Shown one piece after another: positions 7,210-15,692 of a DNA stretch of 24,179 nucleotides. The notes beneath the pieces were generated by a model, which saw only the letters and a list, made by a program, of their open reading frames with translations, was not told the DNA's origin and searched no databases. This DNA is from CAYMAZ01 sp964428185 (GTDB lineage: Bacteria; Bacteroidota; Bacteroidia; Bacteroidales; DTU049). The stretch covers positions 1 through 24,179 of the forward strand of contig CAYRXH010000036.1 in the NCBI GenBank assembly GCA_964428185.1. Direction: 5' to 3'. Both the position numbers and the translations under genes were made by a program. Position 1 is the stretch's first letter. The number at the start of each line of letters is the position of its first letter.

Positions 7210-8331
7210 ATGTCTGATATCCTCATCGTTGAAGTCGTAACAAATGCACAAGTGAAAACTTTTGCAAAATTTCCCTTTCAGATATATAGAAATAACCCAT
7301 ATTGGGTGCCATACATTATTGCTGATGAGATGAAAGCCTTGAGTAAAGAGCACAATCCGGCCTTCAATTTTTGTGAGGCTGCGTTTTGGCTTGCATACAG
7401 AGGGAAACAATGTGTTGGAAGAATCGGAGCAATTATCAATAGGCTGTACAACGAAAAAATGAACGAAGACATCGGCAGGTTCTCAAGAGCAGAATTTATT
7501 GATGATTACGAGGTCAGCAAAGCCCTTTTTTCAACTGCTGAACAATGGCTCCGCAATAAAGGTATGAAAAAAATTCTTGGTCCTTTAGGATTTAACAACC
7601 TTGACAACCAGGGGATGCTGGTTGAGGGATTTGATCATTTGGCAGCTGTGGGATCTGTATATCATATGCCATACTATAAAAAACACATGGAACAACTGGG
7701 GTATGAAAAGGAAATTGACTGGATAGAGTTCAGATTGAAGATTACCGAAATCCCTGAAAAAGCATTACGACTCAACGAAGTTATTCAAAAACGATTTGGA
7801 GTAAAAGTCATTCATTTTCGCAATAAAAAAGAAATGAAACCCTATACTACAAAAATATTCAGTCTTTTGAATGATGCTTTTGATGAACTTCCTTTTGTCA
7901 GTCCATTTCCACCCGATCTCATTGATTTTTATGCCAAAAAATATGCGAATTTTTTGCTTCCCAGATTTGTAAAAGTGATTGTCAATAAAGACAATGAACT
8001 AGTTGCTTTTATTATTTCTCTTCCCACAATTTCCAAAGCCTTACAAAAAGCAGATGGAAAACTTTTTCCATTTGGTTTTATATTTATTCTCAGAGCCCTC
8101 AAACGTCCTATCGGGTTTGAATTACTTCTTACGGGAATCAATCCCAAACTTCAGGGGCAAGGTGTTTCAGCAATTCTTATCACGGAACTTCAAAAAGAAA
8201 TGCTGAAAACTTCGGGCAGATGGGTTGAAACAACTGGAATATTTGAAACAAATCACAAGGCAATAGAACACTGGAAAAATTACGACCACATTCAGCACAA
8301 AAGGAAACGATGCTTCAGAAAAATGATCTAA
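7210..8331 (+). CDS. GNAT-fold N-acetyltransferase-like protein
   Basis: A 373-residue protein of the long GNAT-like family found in Bacteroidota and other phyla. The N-terminal part has the family pattern FAKFPFQIYRNNPYWVPYI followed by DEMKALSKEHNPAF, and the middle has GPLGFNNLDNQGMLVEGF and a MPYYKKHMEQLGYEKEIDW segment. The C-terminal half carries an acetyl-CoA-loop-like stretch (PKLQGQGVSAILITELQKEM, about 311-330) and ends in a basic tail. The acyl acceptor is unknown. A TTG at 7165 with AGGAGA five bases before it would add 15 residues; I prefer ATG 7210 because the family pattern begins shortly after it and a TAnnTTTG box lies between the two. It follows the UvrA paralogue by 84 bases. 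Confidence 0.8.
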   Translation: MSDILIVEVVTNAQVKTFAKFPFQIYRNNPYWVPYIIADEMKALSKEHNPAFNFCEAAFWLAYRGKQCVGRIGAIINRLYNEKMNEDIGRFSRAEFIDDYEVSKALFSTAEQWLRNKGMKKILGPLGFNNLDNQGMLVEGFDHLAAVGSVYHMPYYKKHMEQLGYEKEIDWIEFRLKITEIPEKALRLNEVIQKRFGVKVIHFRNKKEMKPYTTKIFSLLNDAFDELPFVSPFPPDLIDFYAKKYANFLLPRFVKVIVNKDNELVAFIISLPTISKALQKADGKLFPFGFIFILRALKRPIGFELLLTGINPKLQGQGVSAILITELQKEMLKTSGRWVETTGIFETNHKAIEHWKNYDHIQHKRKRCFRKMI

Positions 8332-8382
8332 ATCTGCATGACATAATTACCTACGTTTTAAAGCAGGAAGCAAAAAACTTCT

Positions 8383-8390
8383 TATTTTTG
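8383..8390 (+). promoter_or_regulatory. -7 promoter box of the nfeD gene
   Basis: TATTTTTG, an exact TAnnTTTG match with 18 bases to the ATG at 8409. The -33 element is not clear. Confidence 0.6.
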
Positions 8391-8408
8391 TAAAAAACCA
8401 AACCTCAC

Positions 8409-9761
8409 ATGAAGATCATCCATAGTTTACTATTTTTATTAATTTCAGTTGTCCTGAATGCACAGAGCACTGCAACTGAAGAGAAGACACAAAAAATCTA
8501 TGTATTTGAGATCAGGGAAGAAATTGCAAAACCTGCTTGGTTAAAAACCCAAAAGGCTTTTGAAGAAGCAAATGCAATGAAAGTAGATCTGATTCTGATA
8601 CACATGAACACATACGGCGGTCTTGTTGACATTGCAGATTCAATCAGAACAGCCATTCTGAATTCACCTATTCCTGTGTGGGTATTTATTGACAATAATG
8701 CAGCTTCGGCAGGGGCTTTGATTTCAATAGCATGCGACAGCATCTATATGCGAAAAGGTGCCAGTATAGGTGCAGCCACTGTTGTCGCCCAGGATGCTCA
8801 CCCCCTTCCTGACAAATATCAGTCATATATGCGATCTATGATGAGATCAACAGCCGAAGTTCAGGGTCGCAATCCTGATATTGCCGAAGCCATGGTAGAC
8901 CCTGATGTTTACATTGAAGGTGTTTCAGATTCAGGAAAAGTACTCACATTCACTACAAGTGAAGCAATTAAGCATGATTTTTGCGAAGGACAAGCAGAAA
9001 ATATTGAAGAAGTGTTTGAACTTGCAGGAATTAATGATTATGAAATTATTAAACAAGAGTTGACACCCCTTGATAAAATACTGGGTTTTCTTGTCAGTCC
9101 TGTTGTAAGTGGGCTATTAATAATGATAATTATCGGAGGATTATATTTTGAACTTCAGACTCCGGGTGTTGGGTTTCCACTGGCAGCATCTGTTGTTGCT
9201 GCACTTCTCTACTTTGCACCTCTTTATCTGGAGGGCTTGGCCAACAACTGGGAGATTTTATTATTCATTATCGGAGTGATTTTGCTGGCTATTGAAGTAT
9301 TTGCGTTACCCGGATTCGGCGTGACAGGAATATCAGGAATCGTGCTTGTCATTGTATCACTGGCATTCAGCATGGTTGAAAGCGATGGCTTTAAAGTACC
9401 GGCAGCAAATCTGGACAAACTAGGAAAAGCATTCGCTCTTGTACTGATATCTATGTTTCTTGGGCTTCTATCTTCGTTCTGGATAGCAAAACAAACCCTT
9501 CAATCCCGCTTTCTCGGACATCTGGCGCTGAATACCGAACAAAATTCAAGTGAAGGATATACCGCAGCAAATCTTCAGTTGAAAAATCTTATTGGCTCTG
9601 AAGGACTGACTGCTACCATTCTCCGTCCATCTGGCAAAGTCATTATTCATGGAGAATACTATGATGCAACAGTTGAAACGGGGTATATTGAAAAAGGACA
9701 GAAAATCATCGTTACTAAATATGAAAACATGCAGCTATTTGTCAGAATGATGGAAAGCTAA
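8409..9761 (+). CDS. NfeD-family membrane serine protease
   Basis: A 450-residue long-form NfeD protein. A signal peptide (about 1-19, ending LNAQ) leads to a ClpP-like domain at about 28-215: the glycine-rich NTYGG at 67-71 would form the oxyanion hole, Ser100 lies in NNAASAGALIS, and Lys136 is the likely partner of a Ser-Lys dyad as in archaeal NfeD homologues. Five membrane helices follow at about 224-249, 255-275, 281-300, 305-323 and 341-360, and the last 65 residues are the NfeD OB-fold, outside the catalytic domain. Members are thought to act in membrane protein quality control, often with stomatin/SPFH partners; no such partner is in this window. The M64 gene starts 13 bases after the stop, so the two are probably cotranscribed. 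Confidence 0.9.
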   Translation: MKIIHSLLFLLISVVLNAQSTATEEKTQKIYVFEIREEIAKPAWLKTQKAFEEANAMKVDLILIHMNTYGGLVDIADSIRTAILNSPIPVWVFIDNNAASAGALISIACDSIYMRKGASIGAATVVAQDAHPLPDKYQSYMRSMMRSTAEVQGRNPDIAEAMVDPDVYIEGVSDSGKVLTFTTSEAIKHDFCEGQAENIEEVFELAGINDYEIIKQELTPLDKILGFLVSPVVSGLLIMIIIGGLYFELQTPGVGFPLAASVVAALLYFAPLYLEGLANNWEILLFIIGVILLAIEVFALPGFGVTGISGIVLVIVSLAFSMVESDGFKVPAANLDKLGKAFALVLISMFLGLLSSFWIAKQTLQSRFLGHLALNTEQNSSEGYTAANLQLKNLIGSEGLTATILRPSGKVIIHGEYYDATVETGYIEKGQKIIVTKYENMQLFVRMMES

Positions 9762-9774
9762 AATTACTCATCCC

Positions 9775-11061
9775 TTGAAAAAAATCACTTTTTTTTGCTT
9801 CATAATTTTTCTCACATTTCTGAGATCCTTATCTCAAATTCACTATTCTGATTATTTTCAAGACAATGTGCTTCGAATAGACATATTAAGAACCGGAGAT
9901 ACACATACCAACTCGATCAGCATAGAAGCATTCCATTCCGAACCTCTTTGGAGCGGTTGCCGGAGTAAAACTATCGAACCATATAATTATGGTGATTATA
10001 AGATTGAAATAACTGATCCCTCAAGCGGAAAACTGCTGTTCCTGTATTCATGGTCCAGTCTTTTTGCTGAATATGCATTTACCGAAGAGGGACAAACAAT
10101 AACCAAAACCTTTGAAGAAAGCGTCAGAATCCCGTTTCCTGCTGTTCCTGTGACCATACAGTTTTTTCAGCGGCAGGGACAAAGCCTTGATTGGATTATT
10201 CAACACACACTTTCATTCGACCCGGGCAATGTGCAATTTCAGGTTACACCTATTATCACCTCTGCAAAAGGCGAAAAAATTTATGACAGTTCTCCTCCTG
10301 AAAAAGCCATGGATATCGCTTTGATTGCTGAGGGCTATACTGCTGAACAGTATAAAAAATTCAAAACTGATGCTGTCCGGATTTCTGAATTTTTATTGAA
10401 GTGTGATCCATATACAAAATATCTTCAGGCAATAAACTTCTGGATTGTATTTCTTCCTTCTGAAGAAGAAGGAGTTACAGATCCTTCTGCAGATATTATG
10501 AAAAATACTGCTTTTGGCTTCAACTTTTCCACCTTCGGGACAGATCGTTATCTGATGACAGAAAAGCATTTTCAATTGCGCGACGCAGCTTCTGCTGTTC
10601 CCTATGATCACATTATTATCATTGTCAATACAGAAAAATATGGAGGTGGAGGTATCTATAATTTCTATGCAAGCTGCCCTTCAGACAATTCAAATTCCGA
10701 CTTTCTGATTATCCATGAATTCGGACACTCTTTTGCCGGATTAGCTGATGAATACTGGACTTCGGATGTTAGCGTAATGAATTATTACAATACCGAATTT
10801 GAACCATATGAGCCAAATATAACAACCCTTGTTGATTTTGAAAGCAAATGGAAAGATATGCTGGAGCCAAACACTCCCATCCCAACTCCTATTGACTTGA
10901 AAGATCTGAAAAAAACAGGAGTTTATGAGGGTGGTGGTTACTCAGCAACAGGGATTTTCAGACCATCTCCTGACTGCACAATGAAGTCCGTCAGATACAA
11001 TGCATTCTGTCCGGTTTGTCAGCGCTCAATTGAAAGAACCATTTTACATTTTATTGAATAA
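9775..11061 (+). CDS. Secreted M64-family (IgA peptidase type) metallopeptidase
   Basis: A 428-residue zinc metallopeptidase. The first 21 residues form a signal peptide starting directly at a TTG codon (MKK, hydrophobic core, SLSQ); no ATG in frame precedes the mature protein, so TTG 9775 is the start. An N-terminal beta-domain (about 22-165) matches the M64 N-domain, followed by the catalytic domain. The zinc motif HEFGHSFAGLADEYW begins at His314: His314 and His318 bind zinc, Glu315 is the catalytic base and Asp325 a likely third ligand. The C-terminal part has a Cys triad (PDCTMKS...FCPVCQ). The family includes a known IgA-cleaving enzyme, but the substrate here is unknown. It sits 13 bases after nfeD and likely shares its transcript. 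Confidence 0.9.
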   Translation: MKKITFFCFIIFLTFLRSLSQIHYSDYFQDNVLRIDILRTGDTHTNSISIEAFHSEPLWSGCRSKTIEPYNYGDYKIEITDPSSGKLLFLYSWSSLFAEYAFTEEGQTITKTFEESVRIPFPAVPVTIQFFQRQGQSLDWIIQHTLSFDPGNVQFQVTPIITSAKGEKIYDSSPPEKAMDIALIAEGYTAEQYKKFKTDAVRISEFLLKCDPYTKYLQAINFWIVFLPSEEEGVTDPSADIMKNTAFGFNFSTFGTDRYLMTEKHFQLRDAASAVPYDHIIIIVNTEKYGGGGIYNFYASCPSDNSNSDFLIIHEFGHSFAGLADEYWTSDVSVMNYYNTEFEPYEPNITTLVDFESKWKDMLEPNTPIPTPIDLKDLKKTGVYEGGGYSATGIFRPSPDCTMKSVRYNAFCPVCQRSIERTILHFIE

Positions 11062-11159
11062 TCGATTTTTTTTGCAGCATTCCAATTACAATCTTCGAAA
11101 AGCTTGTTCTGATTGGCAAAAAAAACGTTTTTGGGGAGCAGAAATTAAAAAAAAAACAC

Positions 11160-11167
11160 TACTTTAG
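11160..11167 (+). promoter_or_regulatory. Possible -7 promoter box of ptb-buk
   Basis: TACTTTAG matches TAnnTTTG in seven of eight positions, 48 bases before ATG 11216. The rest of the 154-base gap is A/T-rich, with no clear terminator for the M64 gene. Confidence 0.35.
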
Positions 11168-11215
11168 CGGTGAAATTATTTTCAATTATTTAACACTATT
11201 AAACTTTAATAAACT

Positions 11216-12121
11216 ATGGCCATAACAAAACTTTCCCAAATCATTGATGCAGTAAAAAGTAAACCCAAAAAGACCCTGGTTGCAGCATATGCAAATGACG
11301 CGCATACAATTGAAGCAGTTAGCAATGCCGTTGACCTTGGGATCATCGATGCCATTCTCGTTGGAGATGAAGCAACTATCAAAGATGTTTGCTCAGAAAA
11401 GGGAATAGACATCAATAAATTCAAGGTTGTTCAGGAAGCAGATGAGCAAAAGGCCGCAAATTTGGCAGTTCAGTTTATCAACGAAGGAAAAGCTGGAATT
11501 TTGATGAAAGGACTTGTAAGTACTGACAAATACATGCGTGCAATTCTGAATAAGGATTATGGTATTCTTCCTCCAAAAGCAGTATTAAGTCATATTACAA
11601 TGATTGAGGTTCCTACCTATCACAAATTGTTACTTATGAGTGATGTTGCGGTATTGCCTGCACCTGACCTGAGTCAGAAAGTAGCTATTACTAATTACCT
11701 TATCAGCGCTGCACACGCTTTGGGCATAGAAACTCCAAAAGTTGCTATAGTTGCTGCAACAGAACAAATGTCAGCTGCTATGCCTGCCTGTGTTGATGCT
11801 GCCATAATTTCAAAAATGGCTGATCGTGGTCAGATTAAGGGTGCATTGGTTGACGGGCCACTGGCATTTGACGTTGCCATTGATATGGAAAGCGTTCAAA
11901 TTAAAAAACTGAAAAGTACTGTAGCAGGTGATGCAGACTGCATTGTATTTCCAAATATTGAATCAGGAAATGTTGGCTATAAGGCCATAACCAAACTTTG
12001 TGGCTGTGAATCAGCAATGCTGGTAGTCGGTGCCAAATGTCCTACTATTTTAACATCAAGAGGAGACAGTGCACAGACAAAACAATATTCAATCGCTTTT
12101 GCGGTCCTAATGGCAAAATAA
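11216..12121 (+). CDS. ptb: Phosphate butyryltransferase
   Basis: A 301-residue enzyme of the phosphate acetyl/butyryltransferase family, which exchanges CoA for phosphate on butyryl-CoA (or a branched acyl-CoA) in the cytoplasm. The sequence runs through the family pattern from AAYANDAHTIEAVSNAV and the AGILMKGLVSTDKYMRAIL segment to VDGPLAFDVAID and the FPNIESGNVGYKAITKL C-terminal motif. Length and these motifs fit Ptb rather than the larger or differently spaced acetate-specific Pta. The kinase that completes the pathway follows after 28 bases, the classic ptb-buk pair. No butyryl-CoA synthesis genes are in the window, so butyrate or branched-chain acids cannot be told apart here. Confidence 0.93.
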   Translation: MAITKLSQIIDAVKSKPKKTLVAAYANDAHTIEAVSNAVDLGIIDAILVGDEATIKDVCSEKGIDINKFKVVQEADEQKAANLAVQFINEGKAGILMKGLVSTDKYMRAILNKDYGILPPKAVLSHITMIEVPTYHKLLLMSDVAVLPAPDLSQKVAITNYLISAAHALGIETPKVAIVAATEQMSAAMPACVDAAIISKMADRGQIKGALVDGPLAFDVAIDMESVQIKKLKSTVAGDADCIVFPNIESGNVGYKAITKLCGCESAMLVVGAKCPTILTSRGDSAQTKQYSIAFAVLMAK

Positions 12122-12149
12122 AATACTAATCATTAAAAAACTACAAAAC

Positions 12150-13235
12150 ATGAGCAACCAACTTATTCTCGTTATTAATCCTGGCTCTACTTCAACCAAA
12201 ATTGCAGTTACTGATTTAAAAAATGAGCGTCATTTTCAAAAAACAATCAAACATCCCATCGAAGAACTTGAAAAATTTAAACGGATTGCCGACCAGTATG
12301 AATTCAGAAAAAAAGTAATACTTGATACTCTAAAGACTTCCCATGTTGACTTGAAAGATTTTGTGGCTGTCATTGGAATAGGTGGTCTTTGCAAACCCAT
12401 TCCTTCAGGGCTGTATGAGGTAAATGAAAAAATGAAAGAAGATGTAAGAAACAGCCCATTGGGTGAACATGCCAGCAATCTGGGCTGTCTCATTGCCGAT
12501 GACATAGCAAAAGACCTTCCCGGAGTGAAAGCATATATTGCTGACCCTGTTGTTGTGGATGAGCTTGAGCCTCTGGCTCGGATTTCAGGACATCCCAATT
12601 TTGAACGGATTTCAATTTTCCATGCTCTGAATCAAAAAGCAGTTGCACGAAAATATGCTAAATCCGTGAACAAATCATACAGTGAACTGAATCTGATTGT
12701 TGTGCATCTTGGGGGCGGTATTACGGTTGGAGCCCACAAAGAAGGGCGGGTCATCGATGTCAATCAGGGGCTTGACGGCGAGGGTCCATTTTCACCTGAA
12801 CGAAGCGGCACACTTCCCGTCGGACAAATGGCAAGCCTGTGTTTTAGTGGAAAATATTCCCACAGTGAAATTAAAAAGATGATCACCGGAAAAGGAGGGT
12901 GCAGTGCATATCTTAAAACCAATGATGCACTGGAAATTGAAAACAGGATTAAAGCTGGTGATGATTATGCCAGACTTATCTATGAAGCCATGTCCTACCA
13001 AGTCAGCAAAGAGATAGGAGCCTGTGCTACAGTTCTGAAGGGCAAGATAGATGCAATTCTGCTTACAGGAGGAATTGCCTATGATATGAATTTTGTCGAG
13101 TGGATCAAGGAACGTGTAGATTTTATTGCACCCATATTCATCTATCCGGGGCAGGATGAGATGCAGGCACTGGCAGACAATGTCATTGCACATCTTAAAG
13201 GGACCATCAGAGCTCTTCAATATAATCCTGAATAA
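12150..13235 (+). CDS. buk: Butyrate kinase
   Basis: A 361-residue ASKHA-fold kinase that converts butyryl phosphate and ADP to butyrate and ATP. Motifs are in order: the phosphate-1 loop INPGSTSTKIAV at 9-20, the HALNQKAVARKYA and VVHLGGGITVGAH segments, DGEGPFSPERSG in the middle and LTGGIAYD near the end. Length equals typical Buk. It pairs with ptb 28 bases upstream, forming an operon. One oddity: the usual GRGGL segment after residue 75 reads GIGGL, with Ile77 (codon ATA, one base from AGA) where Clostridium Buk has Arg. No terminator is obvious after it, and a new promoter lies before the next gene. Confidence 0.92.
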   Translation: MSNQLILVINPGSTSTKIAVTDLKNERHFQKTIKHPIEELEKFKRIADQYEFRKKVILDTLKTSHVDLKDFVAVIGIGGLCKPIPSGLYEVNEKMKEDVRNSPLGEHASNLGCLIADDIAKDLPGVKAYIADPVVVDELEPLARISGHPNFERISIFHALNQKAVARKYAKSVNKSYSELNLIVVHLGGGITVGAHKEGRVIDVNQGLDGEGPFSPERSGTLPVGQMASLCFSGKYSHSEIKKMITGKGGCSAYLKTNDALEIENRIKAGDDYARLIYEAMSYQVSKEIGACATVLKGKIDAILLTGGIAYDMNFVEWIKERVDFIAPIFIYPGQDEMQALADNVIAHLKGTIRALQYNPE

Positions 13236-13292
13236 TTCAAACTCTCACATAATTTCCGTTGATATAAATACGTTTATGTCAATGGATTTTAT

Positions 13293-13300
13293 TATTTTTG
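13293..13300 (+). promoter_or_regulatory. -7 promoter box of the bamD operon
   Basis: TATTTTTG, an exact TAnnTTTG match with 19 bases to ATG 13320. No clear -33 element. Confidence 0.6.
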
Positions 13301-13319
13301 CAAACTAATTTCTAAAGTG

Positions 13320-14132
13320 ATGCGATATATTATCCTTGCACTATCAATTCTTCTTATATCTTCCTGCAACTCATTCAACAAACTGCTGAAAAGCGACAAT
13401 CCTGAAGAGCAGCTCAATGCAGCCATTGAATATTATGAAAACGGCGACTATTTCAGAACTCAGCAACTTCTTGAAAACATCATTTCTTCTTTCAGAGGCA
13501 CTGTTCAGGCAGAAAAAATATATTATTACTATGCCTACTCCTTTTATCACATGAAGGATTATATCACAGCAGCTTTTCATTTCAGCAGTCTTGCCAAATC
13601 TCTTCCCAACAGTCAATATGCTGAGGAAGCAATGTATATGAGTGCATATTGCAAATTCTTATATTCTCCTGATTACTATCTTGATCAAACATTTACCAAA
13701 GAAGCCATTCAGGATATGCAACTTTTTATTAATAAATTTCCTCAAAGCACCAGAATTGCAGATGCCAACAAAATTATTGATGAAATGCGTGCCAAAATGG
13801 AACTTAAATCGTTTGAAGCTGCAAAAATCTATTTTCAACTTGAGGAATATCATGCTGCTATCATAGCATTCAGAAATGTGATGAACGACTTTCCCGGCAC
13901 AAAATATTCAGAAGAATCTTTGTTTTATATTCTCAAATCCTGGTATTTATACGCTCAGGGTAGTATTGCTTCTAAACAAGCAGAAAGATACGAAGAGGTA
14001 AAACAAGTATGGGAAGAACTCAATACAGATTTTCCTGATTCAAAATTTACAAACGGAGCCTTGTTTTATTATAGCTCTGCTGTGAAAAACATTGAAAAAA
14101 TTCAAAACACAACACAAAATATTGAAAATTAA
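13320..14132 (+). CDS. bamD: Outer-membrane assembly lipoprotein BamD
   Basis: A 270-residue lipoprotein of the BAM complex, which inserts beta-barrel proteins into the outer membrane. The signal peptide ends in a lipobox with Cys16 (LISSCNS), the acylation site. The mature part is helical repeats of the TPR type, with the BamD phrases AIEYYENGDYFRTQQLLENI, YYYYAYSFYHMKDY and FINKFPQSTRIADAN. I use ATG 13320; a GTG just before it in frame would add one Met and is not needed. It heads a packed operon with the omega subunit, coaBC, a DUF4835 gene and recN, an order I recall as common in Bacteroidota. A TAnnTTTG promoter box lies 19 bases upstream. Confidence 0.92.
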   Translation: MRYIILALSILLISSCNSFNKLLKSDNPEEQLNAAIEYYENGDYFRTQQLLENIISSFRGTVQAEKIYYYYAYSFYHMKDYITAAFHFSSLAKSLPNSQYAEEAMYMSAYCKFLYSPDYYLDQTFTKEAIQDMQLFINKFPQSTRIADANKIIDEMRAKMELKSFEAAKIYFQLEEYHAAIIAFRNVMNDFPGTKYSEESLFYILKSWYLYAQGSIASKQAERYEEVKQVWEELNTDFPDSKFTNGALFYYSSAVKNIEKIQNTTQNIEN

Positions 14133-14142
14133 ATCAATAGGT

Positions 14143-14469
14143 ATGGATTACAAAAGGCATAAAGCCGATCATGAGGCAATTACAAGAGACCTGAGTGAGT
14201 TTGATACAAACACTCAAAATCTTTACGAAACAATAGTAATTCTTTCAAAACGAGCTAATCAGATTTCTTCTCAAATTCGTGAAGAACTGAATGAGAAACT
14301 GAAAGATTTCACAACAAGTATTGATAACCTTGAAGAGCTTTTCGAAAACCGCGAGCAAATAGAACTTGCCAAATCTTACGAATCTCTTCCCAAGCCTGCT
14401 CTATTGGCAATACATGAACTGCTAACAGAGAGGATATATTTCAGAAATCCAGAAGCCGTGCAGGAATAA
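14143..14469 (+). CDS. rpoZ: RNA polymerase omega subunit, Bacteroidota Rpb6 type
   Basis: A 108-residue protein starting at ATG 14143, 10 bases after the bamD stop. The segment IYETIVILSKRANQIS-like stretch (LYETIVILSKRANQISSQIR) and the later NLEELFENREQIELAKSYESLPKP pattern identify the Rpb6/omega family as found in Bacteroidota. The subunit helps assemble and stabilise core RNA polymerase. A longer reading from 14092 overlaps bamD by 41 bases, and its extra 17 residues show no family pattern, so I reject it. Translation is probably coupled to its neighbours, since the gap to coaBC is 11 bases. Confidence 0.9.
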   Translation: MDYKRHKADHEAITRDLSEFDTNTQNLYETIVILSKRANQISSQIREELNEKLKDFTTSIDNLEELFENREQIELAKSYESLPKPALLAIHELLTERIYFRNPEAVQE

Positions 14470-14480
14470 AACCTATTAAA

Positions 14481-15692
14481 ATGTATGATCTGAAGCATAT
14501 CATTGTAGGCATCAGCGGCGGAATTGCAGCTTATAAAATTCCTGCACTGATAAGGCTTTTTAAAAAATCAGAGATTCAGGTAAAGGTCGTTTGCACAAAA
14601 AATGCACTTCAGTTTGTCACTCCTCTGACACTAGAAACACTGAGTGGTGAAAAAATATACTCTGACATATTCGGACAAACTGAAGAATACGCAATAGGAC
14701 ATATTTCTATCACCGACAAAGCAGATGCTCTGGTTGTTGCTCCTGCCACTGCCAATATCATCGCCAAATATGCTTCTGGTATTGCAGATGATGCTCTTTC
14801 AACCACTCTCATTTCCTTTGACAAAACTGTTTTTATGGCACCTGCCATGAATACTAAAATGCTGAAACATGTTGCCACTCAGAGTAATATTAAACTTTTA
14901 AAAGAAAGAGGTGTTGTGTTCATTGAACCTGAAAACGGTTATCTGGCATGTGGTTATGAAGGTCTGGGACGAATGGCTGAGCCTGAAGAGATTTATCAGA
15001 CAATTCATCAATATTTCGCTTCCCATTCACCTTACTCGGGTAAAAAAATACTCATATCTGCAGGTCCAACCCAAGAACCCATTGATCCCGTGAGGTTTAT
15101 CAGCAACCGGTCGAGCGGCAAGATGGGATATGCTCTTGCAGAGGAATTCAGAAAAAAGGGAGCTGACGTAACTCTTGTTTCAGGACCTGTGGCACTTCCA
15201 GACCCCCATCGAGATATCAAAGTAATCAAAGTCAAAGATGCCCAACAAATGTTTGCGGCATGTACTGCTGAATTTCCTGATACATTCATTACCATTATGG
15301 CTGCAGCTGTAGCAGATTATACTCCAGAAAAAACATCTGTCGAAAAAATAAAAAAAACCGGAAAAAATCTCAATATTCAACTCACCCCAACCAAAGACAT
15401 TCTTGCTCATCTTGGCTCCATCAAGAAAAAAAATCAAATTCTCATTGGCTTTGCTCTTGAAACACACGATGAAACCAAAAATGCACTGAAAAAATTACAC
15501 AATAAAAATCTTGATTGTATCGTTCTCAACTCTTTGCAGGATGAGGGTAGTGGTTTTGAATTTGACACCAACAAAGTCACAATATTTTCAAAAAAAACTA
15601 CTTATACATGTCCTCTGATTACAAAAAAAGAAATCGCCAGAGAAATCATTTGTTTTATTACTGAACACCTGTTAAAAAAGTCCAGACGATGA
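14481..15692 (+). CDS. coaBC: Bifunctional phosphopantothenoylcysteine decarboxylase/synthetase CoaBC
   Basis: A 403-residue fusion enzyme for two steps of coenzyme A synthesis: CTP-dependent joining of phosphopantothenate and cysteine (CoaB, C-terminal) and FMN-dependent decarboxylation (CoaC, N-terminal). CoaC residues 1-180 show the GGIAAYK flavin fold start, catalytic His74 (GHISI), the PAMN motif at 121-124 and Cys157 in ACGYEGLGRM. CoaB from about 188 shows SAGPTQEPIDPVRFISNRSS, the AAAVADY motif near 274-280 and the EKIKK motif near 288-292 with the expected Lys. Length is close to typical CoaBC. The stop overlaps the start of the next gene by four bases (ATGA), so translation is coupled. 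Confidence 0.95.
   Translation: MYDLKHIIVGISGGIAAYKIPALIRLFKKSEIQVKVVCTKNALQFVTPLTLETLSGEKIYSDIFGQTEEYAIGHISITDKADALVVAPATANIIAKYASGIADDALSTTLISFDKTVFMAPAMNTKMLKHVATQSNIKLLKERGVVFIEPENGYLACGYEGLGRMAEPEEIYQTIHQYFASHSPYSGKKILISAGPTQEPIDPVRFISNRSSGKMGYALAEEFRKKGADVTLVSGPVALPDPHRDIKVIKVKDAQQMFAACTAEFPDTFITIMAAAVADYTPEKTSVEKIKKTGKNLNIQLTPTKDILAHLGSIKKKNQILIGFALETHDETKNALKKLHNKNLDCIVLNSLQDEGSGFEFDTNKVTIFSKKTTYTCPLITKKEIAREIICFITEHLLKKSRR

Noticed and set aside
7096..7410. 104-codon minus-strand frame across the uvrA/GNAT junction
   Set aside because: Overlaps both real genes and has no recognisable motif or promoter.
11061..11216. Terminator after the M64 gene
   Set aside because: There are T-runs near 11063-11072 but no stem precedes them, so no terminator is called.
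12236..12598. 120-codon minus-strand frame inside buk
   Set aside because: Opposite strand of the same real gene, Ser-rich composition typical of an antisense shadow.
12792..13220. 142-codon minus-strand frame inside buk
   Set aside because: It is fully opposite a well-matched butyrate kinase gene and resembles no family; a shadow of its codons.
14092..14142. ATG 14092 as the omega subunit start
   Set aside because: It lies inside bamD, and the known family start pattern (MDYK) begins at 14143.
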